This document shows positions 6,633-16,076 of a stretch of 64,000 nt of DNA, piece after piece. The position numbers and the translations under genes are program-made. Origin of the DNA: Uliginosibacterium paludis (GTDB taxonomy: Bacteria > Pseudomonadota > Gammaproteobacteria > Burkholderiales > Rhodocyclaceae); contig NZ_JBDIVF010000003.1 of the NCBI RefSeq assembly GCF_039631355.1, positions 248,001 through 312,000 on the forward strand, given 5' to 3'. The notes under the pieces are model-generated. The model searched no databases. It saw nothing but the letters and a program-made list of their open reading frames with translations, and was not told the DNA's origin. The first letter of the stretch is position 1. Each line of letters begins with the position of its first letter.

Positions 6633-9600
6633 CGTGACTCCTTGCAAGCAGGGTGTTGAGCGTATCGAAATCGAAGCGGGCGAGCGCTTCGCGGGCGCGG
6701 CCGATCCACTCCGCCTGCCCGGGGCAGGCGGACTCGATCCCGTCGAGCGCCTGCTGGATGCCGCGAACATAACCCAGTCGCACCTGCGCGGCCAGCGCGT
6801 CACGCAGGGCGTCCGGGATCGGCTGCGGGCCGCCGGGCGCGGGGGCGGGCCGGGCGGCGGGCTCGGCCTCGATCCAGTCAAGCGTGAGCTGGCGGCCGAT
6901 CCAGTCGAGCAGCTCGGTCATGCGCACCGGCTTGAGGACGAAATCCTGCGCGGGAATGCCGGCGTCATTGTCCAGGCCCTTGTCGAAGGCGTTGGCGGAA
7001 ATCACCGCGATGCGCGCGCCGGGCGCCAGACCGCCGGCACGGATGCGGCGGATGGTTTCCCAGCCGTCGATGCCCGGCATGGCGAGATCCATGAAGATCA
7101 GATGCGGCTGGAAGCGCGGCAGCACCTCGATGCACTCGATGCCGGAGGCGGCCTGATCGAGCTCGAAGCCCAGCGGGGCCAGCACGCTGGCCAGCAGCTC
7201 GCGGTCATCCGCTTCGTTGTCGACGATCAGGATGCGGCGCCGCTCACCGCGATAGCCGGTGTAGTGGCGCCGCGGCAGCTCGGTGGCAGCCTGGGCTGCG
7301 GCGACCTGGGGCAGGAAGAGCTTGACCGTGAAGCAGCTGCCGCTGCCCGGCGTGCTGCGCACCGAGAGCTCGCCGCCCATCAGGCCGGTGAGCATCGAGG
7401 CGATGGTGAGGCCCAGCCCGGTGCCGCCCGCGCCGCTGGCGGCCGAGCTGCCGCGCGCAAAGGGCTCGAAGATGCGCTCGAGTTCTTCCGGCGCGATGCC
7501 GGGGCCGCTGTCCTCGATCTCGAACACGGCCATGTCACGCGCATACCGGAGGCGAAAGGCCACGCCGCCTTCACGCGTGAATTTCACCGCATTGCCCAAG
7601 AGGTTGATGAGGATCTGGCGCAGCCGTTTTTCGTCGGCGCGCACGGCCAGCGGGCGTTCGCCCTGGCAGGTGAAATCGAAGCGGATGCCCTTGTTGTGTG
7701 CCTGCAGCGCGAACATGTGGACCAGCTGGTCGAGCAGCGCGGCGAAGTCGATGGCGCGGGTGTCGAGCGTGAGCTTGCCGCCTTCGATGCGGGCGATGTC
7801 CAGGGTGCCTTCGATCAGCGAGAGCAGATGGTCGCCGCTGCGCCGGATCACCCGGATGGCCTGCTGGCGGTGGGCCGGAATGGTCGGGTCGCCATCCAGG
7901 ATCTGGGCATAGCCGAGAATGGAGTTGAGCGGCGTGCGCAGCTCGTGGCTGACCGAGGTGATGTAGCGGCTCTTGGCCTGGTTGGCGGCGTCCGCGCTGC
8001 GCTTGGCGCGCTGCAGGGCTTCATCGGTTCGCCGGTGGGATTCGATCTCGCGCATCAGCAGATGGGTCTGCCGGTTCGATTCTTCCTGCGCCACCTTGCG
8101 GCTCTTGTGGGTCAGCACCAGCCACCAGGCCATGATGCCCGCCACCAGCAGCAGGATGCAGAAGAGCTTGAGGTAGGAGGCACGCAGGGCGGGGAGGAGA
8201 TCGGGGTCTATCGTCTGCAGCTGCGGGAAGTAGAGCATGCCGAGCACCGTGGCCAGGCCGGCGGTAACCACGCTCATCAGCATCAGGTAGTGGCCGATGC
8301 CGCTGTCGACATAGGGCCACAGCGCGCGCGGCAGCAGGCCGCGCATGGCCTTCTGCCATTGCATCGCGGCGCGCGCTTCGGGCTTGCAGAGGTCGTGACA
8401 GCGGGCGTCGAGCGAGCAGCAGAGCGAGCAGATATGGCCCTGGTAGGCCGGGCAGCGGGCCATGTCGTCGGTTTCGTATTCGCGCTCGCAGATCACGCAG
8501 CGCAGCGTGCGTTGTTCCGCCGGGTGTTCCGGCAGGTCGTGCCGCGCGATGTAGTAGCGGCCACCGGTCAGCCAGGCAATCAGCGGCGAGGCCAGCAGTG
8601 CGGTGGCGAATGCGATGAAGGAGGTCAGCGCTTGTGCGGTGCTGCCGAAGGCGCCGAGGTAGGCCAGGATCGAGGTGGTCGAGGCGATCAGCATCGCGCC
8701 CACCCCGACCGGATTGATGTCGAACAGGTAGGCGCGGCGGAATTCGATGCCGGCGGGCGAGAGTCCGAGCGGCTTGTTGATGACGAGGTCGGCCACCACC
8801 GCAGCAAGCCAGCCGATCGCGATGTTGGAGTAGAGCCCCAGCACCGAGCCCAGTGCCTGGAAGACATCCAGCTCCATCAGCATCAGCGCGATCACGGTGT
8901 TGAACACCATCCAGACCACGCGGCCCGGATGGCTGTGGGTGAGCCGGGCGAAGAAGTTCGACCAGGCCAGCGAGCCGGCATAGGCATTGGTCACGTTGAT
9001 CTTGAGCTGGGAGATGATCACGAAGCCCGCGGTGACGGCGACTGCCAGGCGCTGGTCATGGAAGATCGTCTCGAAGCCGACGAGATACATCTGGTTGGGG
9101 TCGACGGCGCGATCGGTCGGTACGGCGTTCCTGATCGCGAGCCAGGCCAGCAGGCAGCCGCCCAGCATCTTGGCCACCCCGATCACGACCCAGCCCGGGC
9201 CGCCCACCAGCACGGCCGCGAGCCAGCTGCGCCGGTTGGCTTCGGTGCGTGCAGGCATGAAGCGCAGGTAATCCACCTGCTCGCCCATTTGCGTGATCAG
9301 TGCGATGCCCACGGTCAGTGCGGCGCCGAAGAGCGGCAGGCTGAACGCCGGCTCATGGCCGTTCATGCCGCCGTAGCGCACGAGTTCGCCAGGCAGTTCC
9401 GGATAGCGCGAGAGCACGAAAAGATAGGGCAGGGCCAGCAGGATCAGCCAGACCGGCTGGGTCAGCGCCTGCAGGCGGCTGATGGTGGTGATGCCGTGGG
9501 TGACAAGCGGGATCACGACCAGCGCACAGATCAGGTAGCCCCATGCCGGCGGAATATCGAAGGCGAGCTCGAAGGCATAGGCCATCACGGCCGCCTCCAG

Positions 9601-10032
9601 CGCGAAGAAGATGAAGGTGAAACTCGCGTAGATCAGCGAGGTGATGGTGGAGCCGATGTAGCCGAAGCCCGCGCCGCGGGTCAGCAGATCCATGTCCAGC
9701 CCGTGGCGCGCAGCATAGAGGCTGATCGGGGTGCCGCACAGGAAGATCAGGATGCCGGTGGCAAGAATGGCCAGCGCCGCGTTGGTGAAACCGTAATTGA
9801 CCAGCAGCGTGGCGCCCACCGCCTCCAGCACGAGGAAGGCCGAGGCGCCGAAGGCGGTGTTGGCGACCTGCCAGGCCGAGAGCTTGCGGAAGCTCTTGGG
9901 GGTGTAGCGCAGAGCGTAGTCTTCGATGGTCTCGTGGGCGACCCAGCTGTTGTAGTCGCGTCTGACCTTGACGACGCGTTGCAGGGCTTCATCCTGCCGG
10001 GCGTCGGCGGGCGGTGTTGCGGTCGGGTTCAT
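6616..10032 (-). CDS. NCS1-transporter-fused hybrid sensor histidine kinase
   Basis: 1138 aa. Residues about 25-485 form a complete NCS1-type (purine/cytosine permease-like) 12-helix transporter domain. Next comes a cysteine-rich cluster at about 510-548 with eight Cys and two His (CVICE, CPAYQGHICSLCC, CHDLC), likely a zinc site, then two membrane helices near 575-660. The kinase follows: HisKA with SVSHELRTPLNSILGY (His about 695), HATPase motifs (NLLGNAVKF, DSGPGI, GTGLGL), a receiver domain with D near 980 (FMDLAMPGIDG), and a helical tail. It is co-transcribed with the LuxR-type regulator. By analogy with CbrA, which has an SSS-transporter sensor, it probably senses or transports a nitrogenous solute; urtA lies 6 kb away. 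Confidence 0.9.
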   Translation of the reverse strand: MNPTATPPADARQDEALQRVVKVRRDYNSWVAHETIEDYALRYTPKSFRKLSAWQVANTAFGASAFLVLEAVGATLLVNYGFTNAALAILATGILIFLCGTPISLYAARHGLDMDLLTRGAGFGYIGSTITSLIYASFTFIFFALEAAVMAYAFELAFDIPPAWGYLICALVVIPLVTHGITTISRLQALTQPVWLILLALPYLFVLSRYPELPGELVRYGGMNGHEPAFSLPLFGAALTVGIALITQMGEQVDYLRFMPARTEANRRSWLAAVLVGGPGWVVIGVAKMLGGCLLAWLAIRNAVPTDRAVDPNQMYLVGFETIFHDQRLAVAVTAGFVIISQLKINVTNAYAGSLAWSNFFARLTHSHPGRVVWMVFNTVIALMLMELDVFQALGSVLGLYSNIAIGWLAAVVADLVINKPLGLSPAGIEFRRAYLFDINPVGVGAMLIASTTSILAYLGAFGSTAQALTSFIAFATALLASPLIAWLTGGRYYIARHDLPEHPAEQRTLRCVICEREYETDDMARCPAYQGHICSLCCSLDARCHDLCKPEARAAMQWQKAMRGLLPRALWPYVDSGIGHYLMLMSVVTAGLATVLGMLYFPQLQTIDPDLLPALRASYLKLFCILLLVAGIMAWWLVLTHKSRKVAQEESNRQTHLLMREIESHRRTDEALQRAKRSADAANQAKSRYITSVSHELRTPLNSILGYAQILDGDPTIPAHRQQAIRVIRRSGDHLLSLIEGTLDIARIEGGKLTLDTRAIDFAALLDQLVHMFALQAHNKGIRFDFTCQGERPLAVRADEKRLRQILINLLGNAVKFTREGGVAFRLRYARDMAVFEIEDSGPGIAPEELERIFEPFARGSSAASGAGGTGLGLTIASMLTGLMGGELSVRSTPGSGSCFTVKLFLPQVAAAQAATELPRRHYTGYRGERRRILIVDNEADDRELLASVLAPLGFELDQAASGIECIEVLPRFQPHLIFMDLAMPGIDGWETIRRIRAGGLAPGARIAVISANAFDKGLDNDAGIPAQDFVLKPVRMTELLDWIGRQLTLDWIEAEPAARPAPAPGGPQPIPDALRDALAAQVRLGYVRGIQQALDGIESACPGQAEWIGRAREALARFDFDTLNTLLARSHDAAGA

Positions 10033-10106
10033 GCGTGGGGCACTCGGGGTCGGTCGGCGCTGCGCTCGCAGCGTTCAGAGCGGAGTATGCCTGCCTTGTG
10101 CCCGCT

Positions 10107-11219
10107 TCAGGCAAGGCTCACCCGGTTGCGGCCGCTTTCCTTGGCGGCATACAGCGCCGTGTCGGCCCGGGCGATCAGGCTGTCGAGCGATTCGCCGGGC
10201 CGATGCAGGGTGACGCCGGCGCTGAGGGTGACGCTGATCACGCCGGCATCACAGTGCAGCGGCGCCTCCGCCAGGGCAAGCCGCAGACGTTCGGCGACCT
10301 GCAGCGCGTCCTCGGCACCGGTGTGGGGCAGCAGCACGATGAATTCCTCGCCGCCCCAGCGGCCGGGAATGTCCGGCCGGCGCAGGGTCTGGCGCAGCCG
10401 CTCGGTGGTGCGCACCAGGACCTGGTCGCCCGCGTGATGGCCATAGCGGTCATTGACCAGCTTGAAGTGATCGAGATCGATCAGCACCAGCGAGAGTGCG
10501 TCCGGATAGCGTGAGAGATGTTCGAGCAGCGACTGGGCGAGCACCTGGAAGTGGCGCCGGTTGGCAATGCCGGTGAGCGGGTCCTCCTGGGCCAGCAGTT
10601 GCAGCGCATGCTCGGCCACGCGCCAGCGCGTGATGTCATGGTCGATTCCGATCACCACCGGCGTGCCGTCGAAATACAGGCTGCGCCGCTTGTTGACGAT
10701 GCGGTGGACCACCTCGCCGGTCGCCTTCCGGATGACGCATTCTTCCTTGACGATTTCCGCCCCGGCCAGTACCTGGCTGTCTTCGTCGCGCGAGGTCTGG
10801 CGGACACGGCTGAAGGGGCCTTCGGGCGGATAGTGCGGGCCGGTGAGATAGTGCCGGTCCTGCTGGCGGTAGTCGGCGAACGCGCGGTTGACCAGCAGGT
10901 AGCGGCTCTCCTGGTTCTTCACGTAGACCGGGTCGGGGATCACGTCGATGAGGCGCTGCACGAAGTCTTCGGTGTTCCGGCGAAGCGCCGTTTCGCGCGC
11001 GAGGGCGTCTTCGAGCCGGGCGGATTTTACGGTATCAGGCGCAGACGCCAGCCTGCGCCAGTTGCCCAAGAAGCTCGCGATAAAAACGGCCAGCAGCGTG
11101 AGCACCGGCGGCCATTCGAGGGTCACTCCAGCGGTGGCGGCCAGCAAGCCGGGCAGTGCAAGACAGAGTGCGAGCGATGCACGGTGCGAATCGAGTCGCG
11201 ACGCATCCCGCTCGCTCAC
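10107..11219 (-). CDS. PAS-GGDEF diguanylate cyclase
   Basis: 370 aa. There is a short hydrophobic N-terminus (about 12-50), one PAS domain (about 75-200, FVQRLIDVIPDPVYVKN) and a C-terminal GGDEF domain. The active-site signature is GRWGGEEF near residue 290, an active form, so the protein should make c-di-GMP from two GTP. Its PAS domain closely resembles the five repeats of the upstream gene. The start is GTG 11219, inside a GTGA overlap with the stop of that gene (11216-11218), so the two are translationally coupled. No obvious I-site RxxD was identified. Confidence 0.88.
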   Translation of the reverse strand: MSERDASRLDSHRASLALCLALPGLLAATAGVTLEWPPVLTLLAVFIASFLGNWRRLASAPDTVKSARLEDALARETALRRNTEDFVQRLIDVIPDPVYVKNQESRYLLVNRAFADYRQQDRHYLTGPHYPPEGPFSRVRQTSRDEDSQVLAGAEIVKEECVIRKATGEVVHRIVNKRRSLYFDGTPVVIGIDHDITRWRVAEHALQLLAQEDPLTGIANRRHFQVLAQSLLEHLSRYPDALSLVLIDLDHFKLVNDRYGHHAGDQVLVRTTERLRQTLRRPDIPGRWGGEEFIVLLPHTGAEDALQVAERLRLALAEAPLHCDAGVISVTLSAGVTLHRPGESLDSLIARADTALYAAKESGRNRVSLA

Positions 11220-13921
11220 GCGGCATCCTTTCCATCTCCAGGCGCCGTTTGTACGCGATTGCGTCCGTTCTGCTTGGCGGCATAGAGCGCCGTATCCGCG
11301 GTGGATACGAACTGGTCGATGCTCATTTCGGGCTCCCATTGCGCCACCCCGGCACTGAGCGTCGCCCGGATTCTGCCGCGCGAGCTGTTGATCGGGGCGT
11401 GCTCGAGCGCTTCGCGCAGTCGCTCGGCGACCTGGCAGGCTTCGGCCAGATGCGTGTGGGGCAGCAGGATGATGAACTCTTCGCCACCCCAGCGCGCCAG
11501 CAGGTCGGTGGCACGCAGGCAGACGAGGCAACGCGCGACGGTTTCGCGCAGCACTTCATCACCGGCGTTGTGACCCCATTGATCGTTGATGAGCTTGAAG
11601 TGATCGAGGTCGAACATGATCAGGCTCAGTGATTCGTCATACCGGGTGGCAAGCAGCAGCGCGCGCTCGGCCTCCTGCATGAAGTGGCGGCGATTGGCGA
11701 GGCCGGTCAGCGCGTCTTCACGTGCGAGGCGCTGCAGTTCGCGCTCGGCGATCCGCCAGCGGGTGATCTGGTGATCGATGCCGACGACGACCGGTTCGCC
11801 ATCGAAATAGGTGCTGCGGTGCTTGGTGACGATGCGGAAGATTTCTTCGCCGGTTGCCTGGCGCGTGGTGTGTTCTTCCTTGTTGATGTCGCCGCCCGCG
11901 AGCACGATTTCGTCTTCCTCCAGCGACAGCTGACGGACCTCCGCCCGCGCGTAGCGCAGGCTGTTCGGCCCGGCCAGGACTTCCTCGCGCTCGCGCTGGT
12001 GATAGTCGAGGAAGGCCTTGTTGATCAGAACATACAGCCCGCCGGATTTCTTCACGTAGACCGGATCGGGGATCAGGTCGATCAGCCGCTGCACGAAGAG
12101 CAGGGTGTTTTCGCGCAGCTGGGTTTCGCGCTCGAGTGCATGCTTGATTTCCTGCTCGGCTCGGCGCCAGCTGGTGATGTGGTGATCGATGCCAACGATC
12201 ACCGGCTCGCCATCGATATAAACGCTGCGCGTCTTGGATACCACCCGATAGACCTCCTCGCCGGTCACCCGCCGGCGGGTGCGCTCCTCGCGCAATACTT
12301 CGGCGCCCTGCAGCACGCGTGCATCTTCATCGAGCGAGCGCAGGCGGCTGGCCTCCGATGCGTCGTGGAAGCTGCGCGCCGGATCGAGCAGCTCGGCGCG
12401 GCTCTTGCCGTGATACGTGGCAAAGGCTTCGTTGATCAGGATGTAGTGACCTTCGCGCTTGACATAGAACGGATCGGGAATCACGTCGATGAGGCGCTGG
12501 ATGAAGGCTTCGGTGCGCTCGCGCAGACGGATCTCGCGCTCGAGTGCGGCCTTCAGTTCGCGTTCGGCCTGGCGCAGCTCGGTCAGCTCGACCATGGTGC
12601 CGACGATGACCGGCTCGCCCAGCGCGTCGAGACAGCGCGCCTTGGCAAGGATGCGGAAGGTGTCCTTGCCGGTGTTCGGGTGGCGGATCTGCTCTTCGCG
12701 CAGGATGCGCCGGCCCGAGAGCACTTCGCCGTCCTCCTCGAAAAGCGATCGCATCTCCGTCGCGCTCGCGGCGTCCGGCAGCCCTGTCGAGCCGAGCAGC
12801 TCGTCGCGCGGAATGAAGCTGTCTCGCGACATGGCTTCGTTGAGCATGATGTAGCGGCTCTGCGCATCCTTGACGTAGACCGGCCAAGGCAGGAGGTCGA
12901 GCAGGCGCTGCACGAAGCTCTGCGTGTTGTGGTGCTGCTCGCGCTCGCGCTCGAGGGCTGCGGCCAGGCGTTTCTCGGATTCGCGCAGGTCTGTCACGTC
13001 GATGTTGATGCCGACGATGACCGGTTCGCCACGGGTATCGGGGCAGCTGCCCTTGATCACGATCTGGTAATAGGGCGTGCCGTGCACCGGGTGTTGACCG
13101 TACTCTTCCTTCTGCACATGCAGGCCGGCGAGCACCTCGCGGTCTTCCAGCCATGAGCGGCGCGACTGCTCGGCTTCGGGGTGCAGATCGATGATGGTCT
13201 TGCCGATCACCTCATCGGACCGCAGGCCATAGCGCGCGAGCATGGCGCGATTGACGATGCGGTAGCGCGACTCGGCGTCGCGCACGTACATCGGATAGGG
13301 AATCTCGTCGAGCAGGGTCTGGATGAAGTCGCGGGTGCGCTCGGCCACCGAGGTCTGTTCGGCCAGCGCCGCCTGCAGCTGCTGCTCGGCCTGACGCAGT
13401 CCGGTTACATTGAAATTCGCGCCGACGATGACCCGCTCACCCAGGCTGTTGTAGCAGCGGCCCTTGGTCACGATGCGGCAGAGCAGGATCCTGCCGTCTG
13501 CCGCGCGGGTAATGTCTTCCTTGTACACGTTGCGACCGGCCAGCACCTCGGCATCTTCGGCCGCCACCATGGCCGCGGTTTCCGGATCGGGGGCGAGGTC
13601 GCGCGCGGAACGGCCGAGGATTTCGCTGGCGGGCATGCCGCGTTGCGCCGAAAAGGCCGCGTTGATCATCACATAGCAGCCCTTGCTGTCCTTCACATAC
13701 ACGGGCTCCGGAATCACATCGATGAGGCGTTGCACGAAGGCCTGGGTCTGGCTGGTGTCCGGCTGGCCGCGGCCGCTGCGCCGCCATTCGAGTCCCAGCG
13801 CAGCCACCACTGTCAGGGTCAGCGCAACACCGCTGGGCAATCCGGCGAGAAAGCAGCAGAGCGCCACGACGGGCACCAAACCTGTCCGGATCGCCGCCTT
13901 GACTCGCATGCTTTCGATCAA
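11216..13921 (-). CDS. Five-PAS GGDEF diguanylate cyclase
   Basis: 901 aa. A hydrophobic N-terminus (about 12-45) is followed by five tandem PAS domains starting near residues 64, 197, 332, 467 and 607, a period of 133-140. Each begins with a variant of FVQRLIDVIPDPVYVK. The GGDEF domain starts near 737 with ARWGGEEF at about 812, so cyclase activity is expected. The array looks like internal duplication. The preferred start is TTG 13921, because GGAGGGG lies nine bases upstream; ATG 13909 has no such site. It is coupled to the next cyclase by a GTGA overlap. The signal sensed is unknown, and no cofactor residue was recognised. Confidence 0.88.
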   Translation of the reverse strand: MIESMRVKAAIRTGLVPVVALCCFLAGLPSGVALTLTVVAALGLEWRRSGRGQPDTSQTQAFVQRLIDVIPEPVYVKDSKGCYVMINAAFSAQRGMPASEILGRSARDLAPDPETAAMVAAEDAEVLAGRNVYKEDITRAADGRILLCRIVTKGRCYNSLGERVIVGANFNVTGLRQAEQQLQAALAEQTSVAERTRDFIQTLLDEIPYPMYVRDAESRYRIVNRAMLARYGLRSDEVIGKTIIDLHPEAEQSRRSWLEDREVLAGLHVQKEEYGQHPVHGTPYYQIVIKGSCPDTRGEPVIVGINIDVTDLRESEKRLAAALEREREQHHNTQSFVQRLLDLLPWPVYVKDAQSRYIMLNEAMSRDSFIPRDELLGSTGLPDAASATEMRSLFEEDGEVLSGRRILREEQIRHPNTGKDTFRILAKARCLDALGEPVIVGTMVELTELRQAERELKAALEREIRLRERTEAFIQRLIDVIPDPFYVKREGHYILINEAFATYHGKSRAELLDPARSFHDASEASRLRSLDEDARVLQGAEVLREERTRRRVTGEEVYRVVSKTRSVYIDGEPVIVGIDHHITSWRRAEQEIKHALERETQLRENTLLFVQRLIDLIPDPVYVKKSGGLYVLINKAFLDYHQREREEVLAGPNSLRYARAEVRQLSLEEDEIVLAGGDINKEEHTTRQATGEEIFRIVTKHRSTYFDGEPVVVGIDHQITRWRIAERELQRLAREDALTGLANRRHFMQEAERALLLATRYDESLSLIMFDLDHFKLINDQWGHNAGDEVLRETVARCLVCLRATDLLARWGGEEFIILLPHTHLAEACQVAERLREALEHAPINSSRGRIRATLSAGVAQWEPEMSIDQFVSTADTALYAAKQNGRNRVQTAPGDGKDAA

Positions 13922-14049
13922 CTTGCATCCCCTCCGATTTCTCTTTGCCGAGTTTAGGGCCAGCCCGGCGGCACAGCGTTATAAATCGTTAAAAACACCA
14001 TACATCCAGTGCGGGTGTTTCGGGCTTTATTACACATACAATCCCTGTC

Positions 14050-14553
14050 ATGAACAACGCAAAGATCTTCGGCATCTCCGGCTGGTCAGGCTCGGGCAAG
14101 ACCACGCTCATCGAAAAACTGCTGCCGCTGTTTCGCGCGCGCGGCCTCGTGGTTTCTCTGGTCAAGCACACCCACCACGGCTTCGATATCGACAAGCCGG
14201 GCAAGGATTCCTGGCGTTTCCGCGAGGCTGGTGCGCAGGAGGTGCTGCTGGCCGGCGCGCAGCGCTGGGCGCTGATGCACGAGTTGCGCGAGACGCCTCA
14301 GCCGGCGCTGGCCGATCTGCTCGTCCATCTTGCGCCCTGTGATCTGGTGATCGTCGAGGGTTTCAAATCGGCAGAGCTGCCCAAGATCGAAGTCCATCGG
14401 CCCGCGCTCGGCAAACCTTTTTTCCATGAAGCGTTTCCCGCCGTCGTGGCGCTGGCCAGCGACGCGCCGCTCGATACTGGCCTGCCGTTGCTGGATCTCA
14501 ACGATCCGCCGGCCATCGCGACCTGGATCCTGAACCACGTCGGGCTTGCCTGA
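14050..14553 (+). CDS. mobB: Molybdopterin-guanine dinucleotide biosynthesis adapter protein MobB
   Basis: 167 aa, normal length. The P-loop GWSGSGKTT is at residues 11-19, followed by LVKHTHHGFDIDKPGKDSWR, typical of MobB, and a Walker-B-like DLVIVEGFKS. MobB binds GTP and assists MobA in converting Mo-molybdopterin to the guanine dinucleotide cofactor. It opens a run with moeA, moaD and moaE on the same strand. A TATAAT-like TACAAT at 14037-14042 lies only about 8 nt before the ATG, and no SD is visible, so the message may be leaderless. Confidence 0.93.
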   Translation: MNNAKIFGISGWSGSGKTTLIEKLLPLFRARGLVVSLVKHTHHGFDIDKPGKDSWRFREAGAQEVLLAGAQRWALMHELRETPQPALADLLVHLAPCDLVIVEGFKSAELPKIEVHRPALGKPFFHEAFPAVVALASDAPLDTGLPLLDLNDPPAIATWILNHVGLA

Positions 14554-14609
14554 ATCCTTCAAGCCTTGCCTCGCACCTTCACCTTCGTTTTCCGTTTCGG
14601 TTCCTGCCC

Positions 14610-15803
14610 ATGCTCAGTTACGAACAAGCCCTTGAAACCCTGCTGGCGGATGCCAGTCTGTCGTCCGGCTCGCGCATGCGCGTCGAGACGCTCGATCCTG
14701 CCCTGGCGCTGGGGCGGGTGCTCGTGGCGCCGGTCTGCTCTACGCTGGCGGTGCCGCCTGCCGACAACTCCGCGATGGACGGCTACGCGCTGCGCGTTGC
14801 CGATCTCGTTCCCGGCGCGCTGCTTCCGGTGAGTCAGCGCGTGCCGGCGGGCAGCGTGCCGCAGGCACTGGCTGCGGGCACGGCGGCGAGGATTTTCACC
14901 GGCGCTCCGATTCCGCCGGGGGCTGACTGCGTGGTGATGCAGGAGTTGTGCGAAGCCGAGGGCGACGCCGTCCGCATCGCACATCAAGCGAAACCCGGCG
15001 AAAACATCCGGCGTGCGGGGGAGGACATCGCCTGCGGGGCCGAGATCATCCCGGCCGGCACACGGCTCGCCGCGGCGCATCTCGGGCTGATTGCCTCGGT
15101 CGGTATCGCCAGCGTGGAGGTGGTGTCGCGTCTGCGTGTGGCGGTCTTCTTTACCGGAGACGAGCTGGTGATGCCGGGCAGGCCGCTGGCGGCCGGGCAG
15201 ATCTACAACTCCAACCGCTATGTGCTGCTGGGCCTGCTGGGGCGGCTCGGATGCCAGGTCACCGATCTGGGCATCGTGCCGGATGATCTGGAGGCTACCC
15301 GCCAGGCCCTGCGTCAGGCTGCCGCGGGCCATGATCTGGTGATGACCTGCGGAGGCGTGTCGGTGGGCGAGGAAGACCATGTGAAGGCGGCCCTGCAGGC
15401 CGAAGGCAGCCTGCAGACCTGGAAGATCGCCATCAAGCCCGGCAAGCCCTTCGCGCTGGGCCGTGTGGGGGCTACACCCTTCATCGGTCTGCCGGGGAAT
15501 CCGGTCTCCAGTTTCGCCACCTTCCGCATGCTGGCCGAGCCCTATGTGAGGCGCCTGCAGGGCGAGACGGAGGTGCTGCCGCGCGCCGTGTCGGTACGCG
15601 CCGACTTTGCCTGGCCGCGTGCCACGCCGCTGCGTGAATTCCTGCGTGTCCGTCGCAATGCCGCGGGGGGGCTGGATCTCTTCCCGAAGCAGGGCAGTGG
15701 CGTACTGAGTTCCTGTGCCTGGGCCGATGGTCTGGTGAGTCATCCGCCGGGCCAGGTGATCCAGCCGGGGGAACTCGTTTCCTACATTCCTTTCAACGAT
15801 TGA
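14610..15803 (+). CDS. moeA: Molybdopterin molybdenumtransferase MoeA
   Basis: 397 aa, full length. Conserved features include PPADNSAMDGYALR (about 50-63), ARIFTGAPIPPGADCVVMQE, GEDI, the MoCF_biosynth core FFTGDELV with VMTCGGVSVGEEDHVK, and GLPGNPVSSFATF. MoeA inserts molybdate into adenylylated molybdopterin. It lies 56 nt after mobB and 15 nt before moaD, so the four genes probably form one operon. Confidence 0.95.
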   Translation: MLSYEQALETLLADASLSSGSRMRVETLDPALALGRVLVAPVCSTLAVPPADNSAMDGYALRVADLVPGALLPVSQRVPAGSVPQALAAGTAARIFTGAPIPPGADCVVMQELCEAEGDAVRIAHQAKPGENIRRAGEDIACGAEIIPAGTRLAAAHLGLIASVGIASVEVVSRLRVAVFFTGDELVMPGRPLAAGQIYNSNRYVLLGLLGRLGCQVTDLGIVPDDLEATRQALRQAAAGHDLVMTCGGVSVGEEDHVKAALQAEGSLQTWKIAIKPGKPFALGRVGATPFIGLPGNPVSSFATFRMLAEPYVRRLQGETEVLPRAVSVRADFAWPRATPLREFLRVRRNAAGGLDLFPKQGSGVLSSCAWADGLVSHPPGQVIQPGELVSYIPFND

Positions 15804-15818
15804 GCGAAGGGGGCCAGC

Positions 15819-16076
15819 GTGGCCGTTGTGAAAATTCTCTACTTTGCGAGCCTGCGTGAGGCGGTCGGATGTGACCAGGAAACCCTCGATGTGCCGGATG
15901 AGGCCGGCACCGTGGGGGCGCTGCGCGCGCTGCTCTGTGCGCGGGGCGGCGACTGGTCCGCGCTGGAGGGCGGGCGCGCGGTGCGCGCGGCCGTGAATCA
16001 GGTGCTGGCTCGGCCGGAAACTGTCATTGCCGCGGGCGATGAAGTTGCCTTTTTCCCGCCGGTGACCGGAGGCTGA
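15819..16076 (+). CDS. moaD: Molybdopterin synthase sulfur-carrier subunit MoaD
   Basis: 85 aa, a ubiquitin-like protein of typical size ending in VTGG. The C-terminal Gly-Gly is the residue pair adenylated and thiocarboxylated to donate sulfur to precursor Z (cPMP). It starts with GTG at 15819, with a second in-frame GTG at 15828. The stop overlaps the moaE start (TGATG at 16074-16078), as expected for subunits made in equal amounts. Confidence 0.93.
   Translation: MAVVKILYFASLREAVGCDQETLDVPDEAGTVGALRALLCARGGDWSALEGGRAVRAAVNQVLARPETVIAAGDEVAFFPPVTGG

Noticed and set aside
8390..8510. Cysteine cluster read as a separate small zinc protein
   Set aside because: It is in frame inside the kinase gene between transporter and kinase domains with no internal start or stop.
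6310..10437. 1375-codon open frame on the plus strand opposite the transporter-sensor kinase
   Set aside because: The minus strand carries a complete, motif-rich kinase. The plus frame is Gly/Ala/Arg/Gln/His-rich without motifs, as expected antisense to GC-rich coding DNA.
11684..13156. 490-codon plus-strand frame with internal repeats
   Set aside because: Its apparent repeats mirror the PAS repeats on the minus strand.
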